NCBI GenBank assembly: GCA_021014325.1
Contig: CM037464.1
Location: 5,673,127-5,737,126 of the forward strand
DNA length: 64,000 nt
Direction: 5' to 3'
From: Plazaster borealis
Taxonomy: Eukaryota; Echinodermata; Asteroidea; Forcipulatida; Labidiasteridae
Numbering within the stretch: position 1 is the first letter of the stretch; the number at the start of each line of letters is the position of its first letter. Made by a program: the position numbers and the translations under genes. Under the pieces are notes generated by a model. It was not told the DNA's origin, did no database searches, and saw nothing but the letters and a program-made list of their open reading frames with translations. Below, in pieces: positions 53,474-64,000 of the stretch.

Positions 53474-53983
53474 TAAGGGACAAAGATCTGCTGTGTGCCA
53501 CAGTTTTCTAGTCCACCTACTAATTATTGTGCAGTGTATACCAAACCTTACCTGGTGCCGAAGGGATGAGAATTTTCAAACTTTTATTCATGAATCCAGT
53601 CTTCCCCCTTCTGATGGTGAAAAGGGAAGCTATTGCTTTCTTCAGATAAACAAAACAAACAACAAACAAACAAACTAAACAACATGCTTTTTGATCTCTT
53701 ACTAATGAGTGCTGAAGAAATCCCAGAAGCTTCTTGAAATCCTTACTCAGGACTTACCAAAAGTTGGAAATTCACCTCAGTCCAAAAAATGTGGATCATG
53801 CACAATCAGACTTTATTGTCAGCATTGACTCTCGATGCCCCCCCCCCCCTCCGAGCCACCAGAACCCATCTGGATATTCAGTGCATTCCCGAATGAGTTT
53901 ATTTTTTGCCAAAGTATTTCTCATACCCCTTATTGAGAAAAATAAATTAGCTGCTGCTTCTGTTATACCTGTTTATGTGTTGT

Positions 53984-54045
53984 GGTGTCATTTAGCCTTC
54001 GAGAAAGACTCTGCTATAGTGTCGAAACGTCAGGCCATTAACTAC
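53984..54045 (+). repeat. Hammerhead-like unit, third copy
   Basis: gtgtcatttagccttcgaga, then agactctgctatagtgtcga, then aacgtcaggccattaact; extends the match to the 3142 copy on both sides, so this is a dispersed element and not a chance motif. Confidence 0.65.
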
Positions 54046-54471
54046 TATTTTTGTGCACCCCTTTTTATTGTAATTAATTGCTCTTTTACAATTTCAGCTT
54101 TTTACAATTTCAGCTGTATTCAGTGGTGTAGACAAGAGTTAATTGAAATTACAATAATTATATGAGCTGGATGCAACAAAACATACGAATGAATTGTTTA
54201 TATTTTTTATTGTGTTTTTCATCTGACGGAGACGAGGAGAACTAATTTGAGTTTTGAATACTTTCACTTGCCAGTGTGAATTAGTAATCCAGGATTTTGT
54301 TATTATTTTGTTTTACTATGTCCTAAAATACACCTCTTCTGTAAAAATACACTTCCGTACAAGTCCCACAAAATTGTTAACAGCGTGAGGGCATGTGTTA
54401 GGTGAACTTACGTGATATGTGCTTGTTTTTTGTGGGTTTTTTATTCATTGATTAGCATTACTTTATTTGGC

Positions 54472-54775
54472 CATTGACAAAAAGAACATACAGGCAGTCG
54501 AGATAAAACTTTAATATTGACCCTAGTTTTGACCGCATGAGGGCGCTTTCAATGCCAATTTCCTTGCATCACATTACATTTTTGTTTCTTATTGTTGACT
54601 GCCTGTATGGTGTTGTCTTTGTATCAGTGGACAAATGAATATTATTATTAACGACAACAATGGACAAATCAGTTCGTTTTACTTGTTTTGCATCACTTAA
54701 CTTTTGTTCACACACACACACCCTCACGCGGTCAAAAATGCATGGAAAAGCGCCCTCATGTGGTCAATTACAATC
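54472..54775. repeat. Imperfect inverted repeat region
   Basis: gaccgcatgagggcgctttc at 54530 and gaaaagcgccctcatgtggt at 54746 are inverted; catacaggcagtcga and gactgcctgtatg form another inverted pair between. Confidence 0.55.
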
Positions 54776-56446
54776 AAACATAAAACAGCCGTAAAGCAAT
54801 CAATTACTTCGCGGTCAACTAAGGTCAATTAATTTACAGCAGCAGCAGAAATACATTTTGTGGAGAAAGCACCACAAGAAGATGCAAGAATGTCTGCAAA
54901 ACGACGATAAAATACAGATAATTTACCTGTGGACTAGGAACACTAATTAACAGAAAATGAATCCTAACTACACATGGTATTTTTTTGTTATCATGGTGGA
55001 CGATCGAGCATTATTGAAAGAAGAGAGCGGATCGGATCGGGAGACAACTGTCAAAAAACTCAAAGAGAAGTGACTGATTAATGAAGGTAACCTTGAAATG
55101 CGTTTTCACAGCCGTCCCATACTAACTAGGCCTACAATTTATAAAATAAATAGGCCTTATCTTTAATCTTTGATTAAATGATGAAAGAAATCCATGCATT
55201 AGTTAGTTGCCCCGTTTATACATCAACAGTTGATGAAGAAGGACCACACAACAAGACAAGTAAAGTTAAAGTGTGGCTGATTTCTGTCAAATTTTGATTG
55301 ATTGTTGTTTGCCTATGTTTCAGCTTTTGTTTAACCATCTATCATGTCTATGGACATATTGCTTGGAGTTGTTTTAGATGTTTAGGGCAAATGAAGCCCA
55401 GGTTAGACTCCTCCGTTGCATACAACACGACGGAGTCCAGGGTATAAAGGTCCCGTACCATTGCGAAAAATTGAATTTATAACAAAATATTTTCATATTT
55501 ATACCTGATGGAGGAAGCTGAAACTTCGTTCACATATTCCTTGTGCCACGAACTCCATGCCTGCTGGGGTCAGAATTTTAAATTTTATCCTTCGATGACA
55601 TTATTTTTGAAAATAAACTCTCTGAACTACACTCGTTCGCACACTTGATGAAATTACCCGGAAGTCGATGGAGTTGCTACGCCTTTCTCGCATGTGCACA
55701 CAGTCAGTGATATCAGTGCAGTGGCCGTCCTACAGGGTTTTCAGGTGAAAATTTTGTTTAAGGACTACAGGGCTGATGTTGGTGTCAAATTAAAGGAAAT
55801 GCAAACAGAATGAAAATGCTTTTTAAATAAACTCAATAGATCATATACTTTTTGAATTACAGAATTTTTTGTGTCAAAATGAGGTCAATACTGTGAAGAC
55901 AGATATAATGTACAAGTTAATAGAGGAGTGTGGCCCCAAATTGACCTCGCGCGACAGCACACACGACACACACACACACACACACACATTGCACAATGCT
56001 GTAATCTTCTGTCAAAAAAAGTCGTGAATAGCTTTACAAAATTCACTTTCAGGGCAAAACTACGCACAATAGAGACTTAAAAATAACAGGAATACTAGAA
56101 AAGACAAGTACACTTTACATAAATGTAACTCCTACCTTGATTTTTGAGGATTGCACTTCAAAAAATCAAGTTAATTTTTACTTTTTTTGTAACTTTCGTT
56201 CTAAATTACCTATCGAGATCGAGTAAACACAGACCTGTAGTGAAACCCTTCGGACACAAAAGGAAACCCGTTTAACTGCCAATCACTTTATACTCGGCCC
56301 CCGAAAAGCTGCCGAGTTGACGATCCGCGATGTTTTTGGGAAAAATCTTGGACCGAACGCGTGGATCGGTTACTCTCGGGAAAAGTTGGGCGGAGCAAAA
56401 GGGCTTCATTCACAAGAAGTGTAAACTGTCGTACATCCATGTGGAA
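54776..56446. other. No gene seen
   Basis: Intergenic. Contains a (CA)n run near 55966-55988; no ORF with recognisable protein character. Confidence 0.55.
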
Positions 56447-56857
56447 GTGTCGTGGCCGAGCGGTTAAGAGCACCGAATTCAAGCTCTGGTGTTTCTGATC
56501 AGCAGAGTGTGGGTTCGAATCCCCAGCCGTGACACTTGTGTCCTTAAGCAAGACACTTAACCATTGCTTCGTCCTTCGGATGGGACGTAAAGCCATTGGT
56601 CCCATGTGTTGTGTAACGCATGTAAAAGAACCCAGTGCACTTATCGAAAAGAGAAGGGGTTCGCCCAGGTGTTCCTGGTTGTGGCTGCTGAATGCGCCAT
56701 AGCACCTTGTAAAAAAAACATTATAAGGTGCTACATAATTGGGTCTCATAATTCATAACTTCAATAACCCATCTTTCTGTTTAAAAAGTATATACTAAGC
56801 GCCTTGAGTACCTTGTTTGGTAGATACGTGCGCTATATAAGACTTCGATATTATATT
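56447..56857 (+). mobile_element. SINE family A, full length
   Basis: Complete head with A box TGGCCGAGCGG and B box GGTTCGAATCC, body with gtgcacttatcgaaaagaga and tail gtgcgctatataagac. Intergenic, upstream of the alpha2delta-like gene. Confidence 0.85.
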
Positions 56858-57228
56858 ATCCACCCGATTGCTATTTTATGTGCATTATTTGATAGATGAA
56901 AGTCAGTGGTGTCTAATGAAGGTATTACTTGCAATTTCTGACATATAAAAGTTGTACAATTTTGGGGATAAACATTGGATAGATTTTCGGCACACGGACG
57001 GTCCGTGTGTGTGGACTGTCTTCAGTCGCGGTGAGTGAAACTGACAACCCTACTACAAGGGCTAGGGTAAATGTAAGTTAAGCCCGGTTCATACTTCATA
57101 CAAATTTAATGCAAAACTAATTACGTGACGCAAACAATCTCGCACAGGCTGTTTTCCAGTTGTGACGCAGCGAAATTTGCTTTGCGTTCGCAATTTGCGT
57201 GAAGTTTCAAAGAGCATTGATTCGATAC

Positions 57229-57382
57229 AACAAGGGTGATTTTTTCTTTCATTATTTTCGTGCAACATCGTTGACCAATTGAGCCCAAATTTTTACAGGT
57301 TTGTTATTTTATGCATGTTGGGATACACCAAGTGAGGATACTGGTCTTTGACAATTACCAAATGTATACCCTGCCTTTTTAA
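57229..57382. mobile_element. Family 1 MITE, right part only
   Basis: Carries the acaagggtg, gaccaattgagcccaaat and right terminal segments; the left half is missing. About 500 bp upstream of the alpha2delta-like start. Confidence 0.65.
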
Positions 57383-57883
57383 AGCAAATTTAATATTTGT
57401 TTCTCTAAGTGCCCCCTTCTATCCTGAATCCTTAAATCCATAATGATTTATAGTATACAGTACATGAATGACTATTACTTGTCCTTTTCTTCTCTTATAA
57501 TGTACATATAGGCATTGTTTTGAGATGCCGACCAGGTTCTGAAAATTGAGCGACGCCACTTTTCATCTTAAGTTTCTCTCAACCTGCAAATGAAAAGGAC
57601 AAGAAACACTTCAAGAGACTGCAACCATGCTGTGACCACCCATTAAAATGATGGATGAGCAATCATAATGTGAACATCAATAAAAACAAATTCAAGATTT
57701 TCTTTTGTGCAATAGCCATTTATCCTTGCCAGTTAACAAGAATTCTCAGTTTTCATGGAAAGAGAGGTAATAATTTCAGAAGACATCAGTTTAAAAAGAT
57801 CACTTTACGACTTAAATGTAAAGATTTACCAGTGACCTTATTTTTAAAAGTTAAGACATTTTGGTCGCGTCTACTCTACCAAA

Positions 57884-60800
57884 ATGGTTTCCGTGGAGAA
57901 AAGTGTTTGGATTTTTGGGGGCATATTGGTCGTGCTGATTACACCAACATTGGAAGCTGTCAATTACAACGAGCCAAATTTTGAGGAGCCACCTTACAGC
58001 TATGCCGGAGAGAATGAAGGGGGCAGGCTCATTGGGCATGTCCAGAACTGGGCAACACTGATTCAGAACTACATATTACAGGTAATTATTCCAAGTAGTA
58101 TTTTGAAGTATATGTAAAATTAATTTAGGTTTTTTCTTTATTTATTTCGAAAATGTAACCTGAATTGAACCCATGTCCAAATCAGGCACTTTATCGGAAA
58201 TAAAGACATGATGACGCTTAGTACGTGCGTGTCAAAATGCAAGTACTTTGATGCGATTCCATTTCAAACGAAGAATGAGAGGGGACCAGTTGCTCTTTGA
58301 CTTAATGCCTCTTTTGCCGGTTACCATACTTGAGCGGGCGCATAGAGTGGAGCGGCCACAGGCCTAATTAAAATGTGCCAGATTATGGCACATTTTAATG
58401 AACCAATTCCAGTGGTTATGAGCGAGCAAGGCATGCTGGGAAAAAATAGCGCTGCGAGATCACCCCTGGGAACGAGGTTGGGTTCAGCCTGACCTAGGGC
58501 TGGAGCTAAAGGTCATTTTCTGCAGGCTTTGTTGAGTGTTCCTTGATAAATTCGTGGAGAGTGGTTTTCAAACTCTTCCACTCCTCTGACTATAACTGTC
58601 TGTAATTGTACCGTTTTAATGTTTGAACCCTGACCTGAAGTAGATAGAGTTTACATGGACACACGATTTTGATAATTTTGTTGGGATGTCATGGACGAGC
58701 AGTCTAGGGTCGTGGACTCAAGTTCTGTAATTTACAGAATGTGGGTTTGAATCCTGGCCTGGGCCCAATTTCATGGCACTGCTTAACGTGGAATTCTGCG
58801 CTTACGCCCTGCTGATTTTCCATAGAAATACACACGTTACAGTGCGCGTAAGCGCGGAATTATTTGGTAAGCAGTGCCATGAAATTGGGCCCTGGTCTCT
58901 GGCGACACTTGTGTCCTTGAGCAAGGCACTTTATCATTATTGCTTCTCTCCACCCAGGAGTACAATTAATGGGTACCGGCGAGAGCTGGGGAGTAACCTG
59001 CGATGGACTGGCATCCTGTCCAGGGGGGAATAGAAATATTCTCAGTCGTTTAATGCCGAGAAAAAACAGGTATAAACACCGGCCTGATGAGCAATTTTGG
59101 TTCAGGACAGAGTTTATTTTGATATTTTTCTAAGTACATGTAGTGGGCATTTTTGGGCAGCTGACTGACTCCCCATTTTGTTCAAATTACAGCAAATTTG
59201 GACGCTGTCTTTTTTTTTTCTTCAAAATCTCGGCCTCATGAAATATGCTTGTCTTTTCTGTATAGTTGTGTAGTGATGGACTGAAGACTGAATACACACA
59301 GAGTTTTTATGACAATGCCGACTACATTCTGCAGAGGAAGAATGCCACGGAAATTGTTGCCAAAGTCAGAGAGCTCCTGGACGATTACTTTGCTAAGAAA
59401 GAAGAAGCAGCCAAGGTAATATTTGTCAAAGGGGGGGGGGTGGGGACAGGGGACGGCAACTGTGCAAGTTGGGAGAAATGTGTTAAAGTACAGAAAAATT
59501 TTGGGTGGCAAAATTTTAAAACAATAAGTATTCTGAATGGCCCCTTACTCCTTAAAATGTGGATCCTATTTTCAGGCCCCTTTTTCAGCAATGACACTCA
59601 CACCCCTAAACAATTTATTGCTTTATTAAAAACATTTCAAAAGTCACGGCCAGAGGCTGAATTGCATTTGAATTACAATAAAAAAAAATTAAAAAAAAGG
59701 GAAAACAAATAAATCAAAGGCACAAAAGCCAAGTGAAAAACCTACTCCAACTCGATGTTATCAAATAAAGCAGTTTTGAGCAGTAAATACTTAAAAAAAG
59801 AAATGCCCGGTTGCTGCCTGGAACTTATCTGCTCTCCTTCTGTTGCAAATGAAAGCATTCATTCCAAGAAATAATGTTTTGCATTTGCAGCGTATTGCTG
59901 ATGAAGTCAAGAGACTCCATGATGTCAACATGGGCAAGAATCCTTACAAGTCTCTTACAGCGATTCCCAGAGAGTTTTATAAAGACTCGGACATACCTGG
60001 ACGCCTGCCTCAAGTGCTCTACAATACGTAAGTTTGCATCTGGCTCCTACAATATGCTTTGCTAATAATATGATTAATATTGGAGTCTTATATAGTCTTA
60101 TGATATTTTGTTTTTTTTGGCCATCAAGGTACTTTCGGCAAGGAGTCAGCAAAACATCAAGTACAGTGAAGATATCAGATGAGGTACCCAGGGATAGCAA
60201 GGACACTATAAATGCTGTGTATTACACCAAGGATCTGGATGAAGTGTTTATCAGCAACTTTGAACAAGATCCACAGTTGAGGTAAAAAATTGGAGAAGTA
60301 ATTTCAGACGAATTTGTTTTACAGATGGGTGTTTTTGTAGTGTACATTTATTATGTTAAACAAATAAATCTTAGGACTTGAAGCAATTTGTTGGGTCTTT
60401 GGAGTGAGGGATTACATTAAAAGGGCGTGGCGAGTCGTGGCCGAGCGGATAAGAACACCGGACTCAAGCTCTGTTTCTGATCAGCAGAGTGTGGGTTCGA
60501 GTCCCAGTCGTGACACTTGTGTCCTTAAGCAAGACACTTAACCACATGCTTTGTCCTTCGGATGGGACGTAAAGCCGTAGGTCCTGTGTGTTGTGAAATG
60601 CACGTAAAAGAACCCCAGTGCACTTATCGTAAAGAGAAGGGGTTCGCTCCGGTGTTCCTGATTTAATCGGCATCATATTGCGCCACAGCACCTTGTAAAC
60701 CATTACATGGTGCTATAAAGGAATAGGTCTCATACTTCAACGTAGCTCCGCATACCTTGCAGGAACAAATACTGAGTGCCTTGATACGCCCCTAGGGGTG

Positions 60801-63715
60801 TGATAAAGCGCTATATAAGAGCCCAATATTATTATTATTAAATGAAAATATGCGATACATTTGGAAAAATTAAAACAAAATCAGCAAATAAATGTTTTAT
60901 TATTATTATCTTTAGCTTTCCTTGGTTTAAGTTTTAATAATAATGATGATAAATGCATCTGATTTTAAAAATCATTTAGGAGATATTGAAATCATGACAA
61001 TAGATTACAAAAGGATTCCCCCCCCCCAAAAAAAAAAAAGTATGCTTAAGGGTTTCTTAAAAAAATTACAACATGAGTGTAGATTTTTTGTAAATTTTAA
61101 ATTGAATTTGATAAGTATGCTGATTCTCTACAGCCTGATTTCCTTATCTGTTGCAGGTGGCAATATTTCGGTTCGGTTGAAGGAGTCCTGCGGAAGTTTC
61201 CTGGTCGGGAATGGAGTCGTAACTTTGCAGGGTTTTACGATGATTACGACCCACGTGTCAGAGCGTGGTACATTGCAGCAACCAGCGACCCCAAAGATGT
61301 GGTTATTGTATTGGACTGCAGGTTAGTTAATGCTGTCTTCACCGTAACAAAATTAGATTTAAAAAAAAACCCAAAAAGTAAACAACATGCTATCACCATC
61401 AAGAGTGGTTTAGAGCATCAAATTCAAGTTCCGATGGTTAAGTCATCGAGGTGTGGGTTCGAATCCCGGTCATAACACTTGTATCCTTGAGCAAGATACT
61501 TTACTATAATTGCTTCTCATTCACCCAGGGGTATAAATGGATATTTGCGAGGGTAGAGGTTTAAAAAAGCCCTCAGAGCGCGGGGCTGTATACTCGCCAG
61601 GGAGCTGAGAAAGATTAAAGGAATGTTATTGGCCCAATGACCAGGGCACTAATGTAAAGGGCATTGAGGCGTTATTGTGAAATGCGCTATATAAGAACTA
61701 GTTATTTTATTGTTAAAAGCATGTTTTACATCGATGGGAAATGATGAATGATTATCTTTAATTAACCTCTCCTATACATCGTCGCGTCATTGCAAAAAGG
61801 TTGTATTGTAACATGGCGTGTCGCGTCAGTGCAAAAATGTCGTATTGTAACATGGCGTGTCATGGCTGACAGGTATAGTTCACCGAACCCCAAGCTCTGG
61901 TGGTGTCAGCAGCAGATTGTGTTCGAAGCCCGGTCATGACACTTGTGCCCTTGAGCAAGGCACTTAACCATAATTGCTTCGTCAAAAGTTGGGAAGGTAG
62001 TGCATTCTGCTCTACCACCAGCCAGGCTCCTAGTGGATAATACCCATGTTTACATCCACGGACTGTGAAAGGGGTAACCTTGTTTCTGCTCCAGGAGTAG
62101 GTGGCAACATGCCCCTGGTGACAGTTGGCTTGGGTCGACAGCCCAAATCAGTTAAGTGTAGCCCTGACCTTGTAGTGTCCATCTGGCCTTGTGATTTGAG
62201 GGGGTATCTCATTAAAAAAAAGTAAAAAAATTGAAAAAACGTTTTTGCTCGCACGAAAAAGCTCCATGCAAAAATGCCAAATCTTGGCACATACGTTTTT
62301 TGTGTGTACATCCGGGCTATTTTAGGTGAGATACAAACGTTTTGACAATTTCAAACTCGCTTGCAACCTAAGTGCTATTTTAGGAGAGATACAACATTTT
62401 TGCAGTGACACTATGACATGTACCGTAGGTGCATACTCTAAGATGCATATTGCCCAATTTACCTGAGGTCATCATCATCACAAAAATCTTCAAAACCCAC
62501 ATACAATAAAATCTTCATTGCGCCATGAGTGGAAAATATACCAAAGTGGAGCAACCTGATGTAATTCCTGTCTTCTTTTCTGTGTGGACAGTTACTCTAT
62601 GAAGGGAAAGAAGTTTGACATTGCAGTGTCGGTCGTTAGGATCATCTTGGACACTCTGACCAAACAGGACTATGTCAATGTCATCTGTGCTAGAGCTAGT
62701 CACTGGGATGCCTTCGGAAAGTAAGTTACTTGATATTTTTTTACAAGAACTGATTTGTGGCGTATGTCGTGGCAGAGAGAGGTTAAAGGTATCGTTTCAC
62801 AATTGGTAATGACTCAAAACAAATATTAGCATAAAAACTTACTTGGTAACAAGCAACGGAGAGCTGTTGATAGTATAAAACATTGTAGGAAACGACTCCC
62901 TCTGAAGTAATGTAGTTTTTGAGAAAGAGGTAATTTCTCACTAAAATAATAAAAACTTCTTGCAAGAAGTTTTTATTCCTATCTGAAAGCACACAAATGT
63001 ACAACAAGGGTGTTATTTCTTTCATCATTTTCTTGCAACTTCGATGACCAATTGAGCCAAATTTTCACAGGCTTGTTATTTTATGTATATGTTGGGATAC
63101 ACCAAGTGAGAACACTGGTCTTTGACAATTTCCAAACGTGTTCAGTGCCTTTAAGTGCTTGTTCAACTCATTTAGAGTCAGGGCCCAATTTCATTGAGCT
63201 GCTTGAGCAGAAAATATTGCTTAACACTTTTCTGCTAAGCAGAAATGAGCAGGATACCAGTCACAAATTGTACATGTGACATGGCAGTTTGGCTGGTAAC
63301 CTTGTTCTGGTAAGCAACATTTTATTGTGCTTAGCTACTTTTTGTGCTTAAGTAGCTCTATGAAATTGGGCCCTGGTCATGTAAAATAAATTCTGGTCCA
63401 GTAAACATTTGGAGTTACAATCCCTGCAGTCTCGTGAGTTTTCCTCCCAAATTGGAGCCCTGGTTGGGTAGTAACTGAAACAAAAAAACAGAAAGAAGAA
63501 AACTAAAGGGAAAAACATGAACGAAAAGTTGTATTATTCCCTGATAATGACAAAAACCAACCTAAATGTTTTTATTTTATTAAAAGATGGCATCCGTTTA
63601 ACACAACCGTCTTGAGTTGTAAAGACGATCGTCTTGTGCCGGCAACGACGGCTCATCGTAAAGACTTGAAGGAGAAGACGCAGGCCCTGATTCCAGAAGG
63701 AACCAGCGAACTCAA
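57884..63715 (+). CDS. Alpha2delta/CACHD1-class VWA-Cache protein, 5' part (runs off window)
   Basis: N-terminal 353 residues of a large secreted or membrane-anchored protein related to voltage-gated calcium channel alpha2delta subunits. Exons: 57884-58081, 59266-59415, 59891-60027, 60129-60281, 61157-61321, 62592-62720, 63587-63715, all phase-consistent. Residues 1-25 look like a signal peptide (hydrophobic core, TLEA). The VWA_N-like region covers about 100-250, including FPGREW (227-232) and DPRVRAWYI. The VWA domain starts at PKDVVIVLD and has an intact MIDAS start, DCSYS (Asp266, Ser268, Ser270), split by intron 5. NAT and NTT are possible N-glycosylation sites. Exon 7 ends at a GTGAGA donor, so the rest of the VWA domain, the Cache domains and the C-terminus lie beyond the window. 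A classical alpha2delta, CACHD1 or the invertebrate CG16868-like branch are all possible; the last fits best by impression, not by search. Confidence 0.85.
58274..58450 (+). repeat. Dispersed repeat shared with 15251-15435
   Basis: gaggggaccagttgctcttt, then a central AT hairpin (aaaatgtgccagattatggc), then cgagcaaggcatgctgggaa. In intron 1 of the alpha2delta-like gene. Confidence 0.6.
58686..59099 (+). mobile_element. SINE family C with nested palindromic element
   Basis: The head begins atgtcatggacgagcagtct and the B box region is gggtttgaatcctgg. A 132-bp palindromic element (58761-58892) interrupts it between the head and 'cgacacttgtgtccttgag'. The body continues to acaccggcctgatgagc. 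In intron 1 of the alpha2delta-like gene. Confidence 0.75.
58761..58892. mobile_element. Family G2 element nested in SINE C
   Basis: gggcccaatttcatggcact / agtgccatgaaattgggccc. CCTGG-like sequence on both sides may be the target duplication. Confidence 0.75.
60430..60840 (+). mobile_element. SINE family A, full length
   Basis: Head (gagtcgtggccgagcggata), body identical in order to the 11527 copy but uninterrupted across 'cattacatggtgctataaag', ending in an ATT run. In intron 4 of the alpha2delta-like gene. Serves as the reference for the nested insertion at 11809. Confidence 0.85.
61392..61713 (+). mobile_element. SINE family B
   Basis: Degraded A box region, clear B box GGTTCGAATCC, then the B body (ggctgtatactcgcca, gaccagggcactaatgtaa) and tail tgcgctatataagaac. 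In intron 5 of the alpha2delta-like gene. Confidence 0.75.
61855..62218 (+). mobile_element. SINE family D
   Basis: Same body as the copy at 26232 (gggaaggtagtgcattctgc, atgcccctggtgacagttgg). The head has lost part of the A box. Preceded by a short direct duplication (aaaaaggttgtattgtaaca and aaaaatgtcgtattgtaaca). Confidence 0.75.
62783..63154. mobile_element. Family 1 MITE
   Basis: Full length, intron 6 of the alpha2delta-like gene; left terminal repeat degraded. Confidence 0.8.
63181..63373. mobile_element. Family G1 element
   Basis: Cleanest copy: gggcccaatttcattgagct / agctctatgaaattgggccc. In intron 6 of the alpha2delta-like gene. Confidence 0.75.
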
Positions 63716-64000
63716 GTGAGAATACTTTCCCAACATTTCAATATGTGTTTTTTGACTTGATGAGAGACATGGTTTTACTCGCTGAAAGGCACCCAGTTCA
63801 ATGCACCCCGCTGAGCATACTGCGGTTTGACTGGCTGATTAAATGTAGTATAATTAATAAACAAACTTGCAGTTTTGGAGCGATCTGGAAGGTTTGGAGG
63901 TCATTGTATTTAACTAAAATGTGTAGTGAGATTTTTTAGTGAGACATGAAGAGACCCCAAGCTTGTTTTCCAGTAGATAGCGATCTAAGTCTCTGCGGTT

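Noticed and set aside
56447..56535. Functional tRNA-Leu/Ser genes at the SINE heads
   Set aside because: A and B boxes are present, but the stems are imperfect, the same head recurs with attached SINE bodies and there is no terminator T-run after the tRNA part.

Overview
This is a eukaryotic nuclear genome window: AT-rich, intron-rich and packed with non-autonomous repeats. No prokaryotic operon, phage or CRISPR structure is present. Protein-coding content is small (four genes), and every splice junction I place is GT-AG. The tRNA-headed SINEs and TTAA-flanked foldback elements suggest a marine invertebrate deuterostome, most likely an echinoderm such as a sea star. That assignment is inference; no species-specific marker was checked.

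Layout. 1-13.1 kb: no gene, a mosaic of short inverted-repeat elements and SINEs. 13.2-18.9 kb (minus): a four-exon XK-related (XKR) membrane protein, a family that includes caspase-activated lipid scramblases; its tail carries DEVD-G and ends in ETVL. 18.9-23.8 kb: intergenic space between XKR and the divergent next gene. 23.8-33.5 kb (plus): L-threonine 3-dehydrogenase copy 1, seven coding exons. 33.5-44.8 kb: intergenic, repeat-rich, with a telomere-like tract inside a foldback element. 44.8-52.2 kb (plus): L-threonine 3-dehydrogenase copy 2, with the same seven-exon structure. 52.2-57.9 kb: intergenic, beginning with a 735-bp foldback element. 57.9 kb to the end (plus): the 5' part (seven exons) of a secreted or membrane VWA/Cache protein of the calcium-channel alpha2delta/CACHD1 class, running off the window.

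The two TDH genes are a tandem duplication: exon phases are identical, four internal exons have identical lengths, and the NAD-binding and catalytic motifs are intact in both. They would act in mitochondrial threonine catabolism. The XKR and alpha2delta-like genes have no evident functional link to them. The rest of the window is shaped by at least four tRNA-derived SINE families and a dozen or so foldback/MITE families, several nested in one another. No transposase or reverse transcriptase gene was found, so these elements depend on proteins encoded elsewhere.
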